Part shown: positions 1 through 5,486 of the stretch, piece by piece
How the letters are laid out: every line of letters starts with the position of its first letter
How positions within the stretch are numbered: position 1 is the first letter of the stretch
Assembly (NCBI GenBank): GCA_017989885.1
Contig: JAGNPA010000154.1
Span: forward strand, 1 to 5,486
DNA length: 5,486 bases
Reading direction: 5' to 3'
Source: Aquabacterium sp.
Lineage (GTDB): Bacteria; Pseudomonadota; Gammaproteobacteria; Burkholderiales; Burkholderiaceae_C
Made by a program: the position numbers and the translations under genes
Notes under the pieces: generated by a model
The model's input: only the letters and a program-made list of their open reading frames with translations
The model's database searches: none
Told to the model about the DNA's origin: nothing

Positions 1-174
1 GGTCACCCCCTGCACGATCAGGACCGCATCGAACTCGTGCGGCCTTTGGTGGTGGACCCCAAAGAGGCCCGCCGCCTGCGTTACCAGGGCCATCTGAAGA
101 AGTGGCCCAAAGGTTCTCAGCGCATCAAGGACGGCGCCAAAGGCAAAAAAATGGCCCCGTCCAGCGGGGCCTGA
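1..174 (+). CDS. rnfH: RnfH family protein, C-terminal part (5' end outside window)
   Basis: Frame 1 is open from the window edge for 57 codons and stops at TGA 172-174. The visible peptide contains [20 protein letters not shown], which matches the hallmark C-terminal signature of the RnfH (UPF0125) family: an acidic/Arg start, 'RPL', 'DPKEARR'. These are small ubiquitin-like beta-grasp proteins of about 90-110 residues, so roughly the N-terminal half is missing. Function is poorly established: the name comes from association with rnf electron-transport genes, and in many proteobacteria the gene sits next to ratA and smpB, which may lie upstream here (not seen). The tail after the signature is Lys-rich ([19 protein letters not shown]) and ends APSSGA. 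The DNA of that tail also forms a terminator for the opposite strand. Family assignment is fairly sure; function is not. Confidence 0.85.
   Translation, partial: GHPLHDQDRIELVRPLVVDPKEARRLRYQGHLKKWPKGSQRIKDGAKGKKMAPSSGA
144..171 (-). terminator. Rho-independent terminator of the DUF4124 gene, inside the rnfH 3' end
   Basis: Read on the - strand this is a perfect 7-bp stem, GGCCCCG / CGGGGCC (171-165 and 159-153), with a 5-base loop. One A and then seven T residues (151-145) follow. It begins 27 bases past the stop codon of the - strand gene, the usual place for an intrinsic terminator. Read on the + strand there is no T-run after the stem, so it should act only on leftward transcription. It lies entirely within the last ten sense codons of rnfH, ending one base before its TGA. 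This is inferred from sequence and not tested. Confidence 0.8.
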
Positions 175-197
175 TGGGCGAGAAGCCTGAACCAGGC

Positions 198-725
198 TTA
201 CTTGCAGTTGGCCTGGATGGCGTCTTGCGTGCGCCGCATTTCATCGGCACGGCCCTTGTCGTCCAGGATTTCCCGCTCGCCCTGGGCGTTGGTGCGTGAA
301 ATGCGAATGCCGTCGTTCAACGTGCGCTCGTAAGCCTTTGCGCGTTGGCAGTTCTCGGCACGGTCCTTGGCCAGCTTCGCTTCTTCGGCTTGCTGCTTGG
401 CCTTTTCCTCTTCTTCGAGTTTGCGGCGCTTGGCATCGAGCTCGTTTTCGCTGGCCTTGGCTGCGGGGGGCGCGGCGCGGCTACCAGCCACAGGTGCTGA
501 CGCAGCCTGAACTGGCTGGGTCACGATGCGCGCGGTGCTGGCCCGTGGCTTGGCCAGAATGGCCGAATCCGGGGTGCCTTGCGGCGGCGGGCGGTCGCTG
601 TACTGGATCGAGCCGTTGGCGTCGCGCCATTTCCACTGGCCGCTGGCCAAGGCCGGCGTGCACACAACCGCACCCGCGGTCAGGATCAAAGCCAGGACGT
701 GAGGAGCGTAATGCGCATGTTTCAT
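198..725 (-). CDS. Secreted DUF4124 domain-containing protein
   Basis: The call is a 175-residue protein of unknown function, exported by the Sec route to the periplasm or envelope. Residues 1-27 look like a signal peptide: a short His/Lys n-region, a hydrophobic core (about 9-22) and an ALA cleavage site before Ser28. Cys22 is preceded by VV, so it is not a good lipobox. The DUF4124 core follows at once (about 30-48), with WKWRDANGSIQYSDRPPP as signature. Then come an Ala/Pro-rich linker (about 55-92), a charged Lys/Glu/Ala stretch likely to form a helix or coiled coil (about 92-137), and a C-terminal segment with Cys126 and Cys174 that could form a disulfide. I chose the ATG at 723-725 because it gives a standard signal peptide. 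The frame stays open to an ATG at 828-830, but that would bury the signal peptide and run through the guaB promoter. The Shine-Dalgarno match is weak for every candidate start. The gene is convergent with rnfH and divergent from guaB. Confidence 0.85.
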   Translation of the reverse strand: MKHAHYAPHVLALILTAGAVVCTPALASGQWKWRDANGSIQYSDRPPPQGTPDSAILAKPRASTARIVTQPVQAASAPVAGSRAAPPAAKASENELDAKRRKLEEEEKAKQQAEEAKLAKDRAENCQRAKAYERTLNDGIRISRTNAQGEREILDDKGRADEMRRTQDAIQANCK

Positions 726-766
726 GACAGCCAGTTTAGCCAAGGACTGCAAGATCATCCATGTGA

Positions 767-2323
<1,557 letters not shown>

Positions 2324-2364
2324 TGGGCCTAGGCCCTTGCCGGCCGTCTTTCTGAACCACTGAC

Positions 2365-2368
2365 AGGA
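2365..2368 (+). promoter_or_regulatory. Ribosome binding site deciding the MFS gene start
   Basis: AGGA is five bases upstream of the ATG at 2374. Its final A is also the first base of the ATG at 2368, leaving no spacing for that start. The site therefore favours the 417-residue form over the 419-residue form. Confidence 0.55.
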
Positions 2369-2373
2369 TGCCA

Positions 2374-3627
2374 ATGGGTTCGACAAGCGGCCGCCAGGCG
2401 GCCATGCCATTCATCATGGTGACAGTTCTGCTCGACATGATGTCGATCGGACTCATCGTGCCGGTGTTGCCCAAGCTCATCGGGTCTTTCATGGACTCCG
2501 GTGCGGGCACGGCGTTTGCGTACGGTGCCGCGCAGTTGGTTTTTGCCATTGCGCAGTTCTTCGCGGCGCCCGTTCTGGGTGCCTTGTCTGATCGTTATGG
2601 TCGCCGCCCGGTGCTCTTGCTCGGTCTGGTGGGCATGGCGATCAACTTCTTTGTCACCGCCCTGGCCAGTGCCCTCTGGATGCTGCTGGCCGTGCGTTTC
2701 ATGGGCGGCGCATTGTGCGCCAATGTGGCGGTGGCCAACGCCTACGTCGCTGACATCAGCCAGCCCAAAGATCGGGTCAAGAACTACGGTTTGCTGGGAG
2801 CCATGTTCGGGCTCGGCTTCATCCTGGGCCCTGTCGTGGGAGGCGTGCTGGGCAACATTGACGTTCGCTGGCCCTTCTTTCTGGCCGGCGGCCTGACCTT
2901 GCTCAACTCGGTGTACGGCTACCTTGTCTTGCCCGAGTCACTGCCTGTCGAACATCGACGCCAGTTTGATCTGGTGCGGGCCAATCCTTTCAGCTCGCTG
3001 CTGCGTTTGCGCCAGTTGAAGGGGGTTGAGACCCTGATGTGGATCATGGGCTTGTCCATCCTGGCTCAGTTCTGCTTGCACACCTCCTGGTTCCTCTTCA
3101 CCGAGTTCAAGTTCGGTTGGACTCCCAAGGACAACGGTTATTCCTTGTTGGCCGTCGGGCTCATGATCGTGATCGTGCAAGGTGGTTTGCTGCGGGTGGT
3201 CCAGAAGCACATCCCGCTCCATCATCTGGTGCGGGTGGGCCTGGTCTCGTCCACCGTGGCGTTTGCCGCTTACGGGGCTGCGCCAGAAGGGTGGATGATG
3301 TACGCCATCGTGGTGGCAAACGTGTTCGGCTACATGGTGCAGCCTGGCTTGCAAAGCCTCGTGGCCAATGCGGTGGACCCGACCCGTCAGGGTGAAAGCA
3401 TGGGCGCCGTGTCCTCCATCAACAGTGTCGCCGCTGTGCTGGCTCCTCTCCTGGCCACGCCTTTGCTCGCAGCCGGGGCGGGTTACCCACAGGGTGACTG
3501 GCGCATCGGCATCGCGTTTTACTTGTGCGCGGCCATTCAGGCTGTGGCCACCGTGATCGGTTTTCGTTATTTCAGTCGAAGCCGCCGTGATGATGACTGT
3601 GCTGTGCCCGAGCGCGCCCAAGTCTGA
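2374..3627 (+). CDS. TetA-like MFS transporter (drug:H+ antiporter type), substrate unknown
   Basis: This is a 417-residue inner-membrane protein with about 12 hydrophobic segments in two halves, joined by a polar loop near 188-217; TetA(B) is 401 residues. The N-terminal half has the MFS antiporter marks. TM1 carries Asp21 in [15 protein letters not shown], close to the TetA TM1 motif. Motif A is [11 protein letters not shown] (69-79) with Asp73 and Arg77/Arg78. Arg108 lies in TM4, followed by the TetA-like AYVADIS. Motif C in TM5 is [16 protein letters not shown] (142-157). These place it in the TCR/Tet-like DHA1 group, expected to export a substrate in exchange for protons. The substrate cannot be read from sequence. 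I chose the ATG at 2374 because AGGA (2365-2368) sits five bases before it; an ATG at 2368 (419 aa) overlaps that site, and one at 2404 has a poor site. It lies 50 bp after guaB and 62 bp before guaA, same strand. Leu TTG codons are frequent here (about 18) but rare in guaA (2), suggesting lower expression. Confidence 0.92.
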   Translation: MGSTSGRQAAMPFIMVTVLLDMMSIGLIVPVLPKLIGSFMDSGAGTAFAYGAAQLVFAIAQFFAAPVLGALSDRYGRRPVLLLGLVGMAINFFVTALASALWMLLAVRFMGGALCANVAVANAYVADISQPKDRVKNYGLLGAMFGLGFILGPVVGGVLGNIDVRWPFFLAGGLTLLNSVYGYLVLPESLPVEHRRQFDLVRANPFSSLLRLRQLKGVETLMWIMGLSILAQFCLHTSWFLFTEFKFGWTPKDNGYSLLAVGLMIVIVQGGLLRVVQKHIPLHHLVRVGLVSSTVAFAAYGAAPEGWMMYAIVVANVFGYMVQPGLQSLVANAVDPTRQGESMGAVSSINSVAAVLAPLLATPLLAAGAGYPQGDWRIGIAFYLCAAIQAVATVIGFRYFSRSRRDDDCAVPERAQV

Positions 3628-3678
3628 AGCCACGGCCTGCATTCGGCCCGCATCCACATTGCGTCAGATTGATTCCCC

Positions 3679-3682
3679 GAGA
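3679..3682 (+). promoter_or_regulatory. Weak guaA ribosome binding site
   Basis: GAGA lies seven bases before the guaA ATG at 3690. It is a modest Shine-Dalgarno match, but the spacing is good and the downstream residues are those of a full-length GuaA. A TTG at 3669 is in frame but has no supporting site. Confidence 0.4.
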
Positions 3683-3689
3683 TTTCACC

Positions 3690-5291
3690 ATGCATGACAA
3701 GATCCTCATCCTCGACTTCGGCTCCCAGGTCACCCAGCTGATCGCCCGCCGCGTGCGCGAAGCCCACGTCTACTGCGAGATCCACCCCAACGACGTGTCG
3801 GACGAGTTCATCAAGTCCTTCGCGCCCAAGGGCATCATCCTGTCGGGCAGCCACGCCAGCACCTACGAAGACCACCAACTGCGCGCGCCGCAAGCCGTGT
3901 GGGACGCCGGCGTGCCCGTGCTGGGCATCTGCTACGGCATGCAGACCATGGCCGTGCAACTCGGCGGTGAAGTCTCCTGGAGCGACACCCGCGAGTTCGG
4001 CTACGCCGAGGTGCGCGCCCACGGTCACACCACCTTGCTCGATGGCATTCAGGACTTCGCCACGGCCGAAGGCCACGGCATGCTCAAGGTGTGGATGAGT
4101 CACGGTGACAAGGTCACGGCCCTGCCGCCAGGCTTCAAGCTGATGGCGTCCACACCCAGCTGCCCGATCGCCGGCATGGCCAACGAAGAGAAGCGCTACT
4201 ACGCCGTGCAGTTCCACCCCGAGGTCACGCACACCGTGCAGGGCCACGCCATGCTGACGCGCTTCGTGCGCGAGATCAGCGGCTGCAAGGGCGACTGGAT
4301 CATGGGCGACTACATCGAAGAAGCCGTGGCCAAGATCCGCGAGCAGGTGGGCGACGAGGAGGTCATTCTGGGCCTGTCGGGTGGTGTGGACTCGTCTGTG
4401 GCGGCGGCCCTGATTCACCGTGCCATTGGCGACCAGCTGACCTGCGTGTTCGTGGACCACGGCCTGCTGCGCCTGAACGAAGGCGACATGGTCATGGAAA
4501 TGTTCGAAGGCAAGCTGCACGCCAAAGTGATCCGTGTGGATGCCGCCGAGCTGTTCCTGGGGCAACTCGCCGGCGTGACCGACCCTGAGCGCAAGCGCAA
4601 GATCATCGGTGGCCTGTTTGTGGATGTCTTCAAGGCCGAAGCGGAAAAGCTCAAGGCGAGTGGCCAGGGCCACAAGGGCGCGACCTTCCTGGCGCAGGGC
4701 ACCATTTACCCTGACGTGGTGGAGTCGGGTGGCACGCACACCAAGAAGGCCACCATCAAGAGCCACCACAACGTGGGCGGCCTGCCTGAGAAGCTGGGCC
4801 TGAAGCTGCTGGAGCCGCTGCGCGAACTGTTCAAGGACGAAGTGCGCGAACTGGGCGTGGCCCTGGGCCTGCCGCACGACATGGTCTACCGCCACCCCTT
4901 CCCGGGCCCCGGCTTGGGCGTGCGCATTCTGGGCGAGGTCAAGCCTGAGTTTGCCGACCTGCTCAAGCGCGCCGACGCCATCTTCATCGAAGAGCTGCGC
5001 AAGTGCATTGACCCGGAAACTGGCAAGAGCTGGTACGACCTGACCAGCCAGGCCTTCACCGTGTTCCTGCCGGTCAAGAGCGTGGGCGTGATGGGCGACG
5101 GCCGAACCTACGAGTACGTGGTGTCCCTGCGTGCCGTGCAGACCAGCGACTTCATGACCGCCGACTGGGCCGAGCTGCCTTACAGCCTGCTCAAGAAGGT
5201 GTCGGGTCGGATCATCAACGAAGTGCGCGGCATCAACCGCGTGGCCTACGACGTCTCGAGCAAGCCGCCTGCCACGATTGAGTGGGAATGA
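3690..5291 (+). CDS. guaA: GMP synthase (glutamine-hydrolysing)
   Basis: This cytoplasmic homodimeric enzyme converts XMP, ATP and glutamine to GMP, completing the branch begun by GuaB. The protein is 533 residues, against 525 for E. coli, and begins [20 protein letters not shown]. The class I glutamine amidotransferase domain spans about 1-200, with nucleophile Cys81 in GICYGMQ and His176 and Glu178 in FHPEV. The ATP-pyrophosphatase domain follows, with the PP-loop SGGVDSS at 230-236 and the IKSHHNVGG segment at 356-364. The C-terminal dimerisation and XMP-binding domain includes [12 protein letters not shown] (402-413) and ends with the typical KPPATIEWE. All catalytic residues are present. 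No convincing promoter lies in the 62 bp after the transporter gene, so it is probably transcribed from the guaB promoter. A strong terminator follows. The start at 3690 is chosen by family alignment over an in-frame TTG at 3669. Confidence 0.98.
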   Translation: MHDKILILDFGSQVTQLIARRVREAHVYCEIHPNDVSDEFIKSFAPKGIILSGSHASTYEDHQLRAPQAVWDAGVPVLGICYGMQTMAVQLGGEVSWSDTREFGYAEVRAHGHTTLLDGIQDFATAEGHGMLKVWMSHGDKVTALPPGFKLMASTPSCPIAGMANEEKRYYAVQFHPEVTHTVQGHAMLTRFVREISGCKGDWIMGDYIEEAVAKIREQVGDEEVILGLSGGVDSSVAAALIHRAIGDQLTCVFVDHGLLRLNEGDMVMEMFEGKLHAKVIRVDAAELFLGQLAGVTDPERKRKIIGGLFVDVFKAEAEKLKASGQGHKGATFLAQGTIYPDVVESGGTHTKKATIKSHHNVGGLPEKLGLKLLEPLRELFKDEVRELGVALGLPHDMVYRHPFPGPGLGVRILGEVKPEFADLLKRADAIFIEELRKCIDPETGKSWYDLTSQAFTVFLPVKSVGVMGDGRTYEYVVSLRAVQTSDFMTADWAELPYSLLKKVSGRIINEVRGINRVAYDVSSKPPATIEWE

Positions 5292-5337
5292 TTTGAGCGC
5301 GGTTCACGCCGCGCCAGAACATCCCATGAATGCATGC

Positions 5338-5369
5338 AGGCCCTTGATCTTCAAGGGCCTTTTTGTTTG
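5338..5369 (+). terminator. Rho-independent terminator after guaA
   Basis: A perfect 10-bp stem AGGCCCTTGA / TCAAGGGCCT (5338-5347 and 5351-5360) with a TCT loop is followed by TTTTGTTTG. It starts 46 bases past the guaA stop and is the only strong + strand terminator seen in the window. It probably ends the guaB-transporter-guaA transcript. No A-run precedes the stem, so leftward termination is not supported. Confidence 0.9.
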
Positions 5370-5486
5370 TGACGCGCATGAGCTTGCACGATATCCCGGG
5401 GACAATACGCGCTCGTTCTGCGTTGCGAGTCGGCGTCCTTGCAAGAGCGGTTTGAAGTTTGTTCGTTGGGTCGCTCAGGGCGGAGG

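Noticed and set aside
2325..2355. Terminator between guaB and the transporter gene
   Set aside because: The palindrome gives only a short stem and is followed by TTGCCGGCC with no T-tract, so intrinsic termination is not supported.
3632..3650. GGCC...GGCC pairing between the transporter gene and guaA
   Set aside because: A 4-bp stem with a 7-base loop and no T-run is too weak to call a terminator or regulatory hairpin.
3567..4895. 442-codon open frame on the - strand across guaA
   Set aside because: It is antisense to guaA, has the same His/Ala/Gly-rich shadow composition, and shows no domain or ribosome site.
5384..5408. TTGCAC ... CAATAC as a promoter for a gene beyond the window
   Set aside because: The spacing is only 13 bases, too short for a sigma-70 promoter, and no downstream gene is visible to support it.
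5379..5456. 25-codon open frame (MSLHDIPGTIRARS...) after the guaA terminator
   Set aside because: It has no ribosome binding site, no recognisable similarity and a length expected by chance.

Overview
The window is an ordinary, well-packed piece of a high-GC proteobacterial chromosome. I infer a betaproteobacterium, order Burkholderiales and probably family Comamonadaceae. This rests on the look of the GuaB and GuaA proteins, the strong G/C bias at third codon positions, and the gene order rnfH, DUF4124 gene (reverse), guaB, guaA, which I recall from that family. The genus cannot be fixed from the sequence alone.

Layout. Positions 1-174 hold the 3' end of rnfH on the + strand, cut by the window edge. 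Converging on it from the - strand is a small gene (198-725) for an exported DUF4124 protein of unknown function. Its likely intrinsic terminator lies inside the last codons of rnfH. A 125-bp divergent gap follows (726-850), with a perfect TATAAT -10 box for guaB. From there three genes run on the + strand: guaB (851-2323, IMP dehydrogenase), a TetA-like major facilitator transporter (2374-3627), and guaA (3690-5291, GMP synthase). Gaps between them are 50 and 62 bp, and no convincing terminator separates them. A perfect 10-bp hairpin with a T-rich tail (5338-5369) closes the run. The last 116 bases (5371-5486) hold no gene, RNA or promoter that I can support.

How the genes work together. GuaB oxidises IMP to XMP and GuaA aminates XMP to GMP, so the operon carries both steps of the guanine branch of purine synthesis. 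The embedded transporter belongs to a drug/H+ antiporter-type family. Its substrate cannot be read from the sequence. Its position makes a purine-related efflux role a reasonable but untested idea.

I found no mobile element, CRISPR array, riboswitch, tRNA or rRNA, and no evidence of a wholly new system. The points most worth a second look are the transporter inside the gua operon, the terminator hidden in the rnfH coding end, and the conserved-looking secreted DUF4124 protein.
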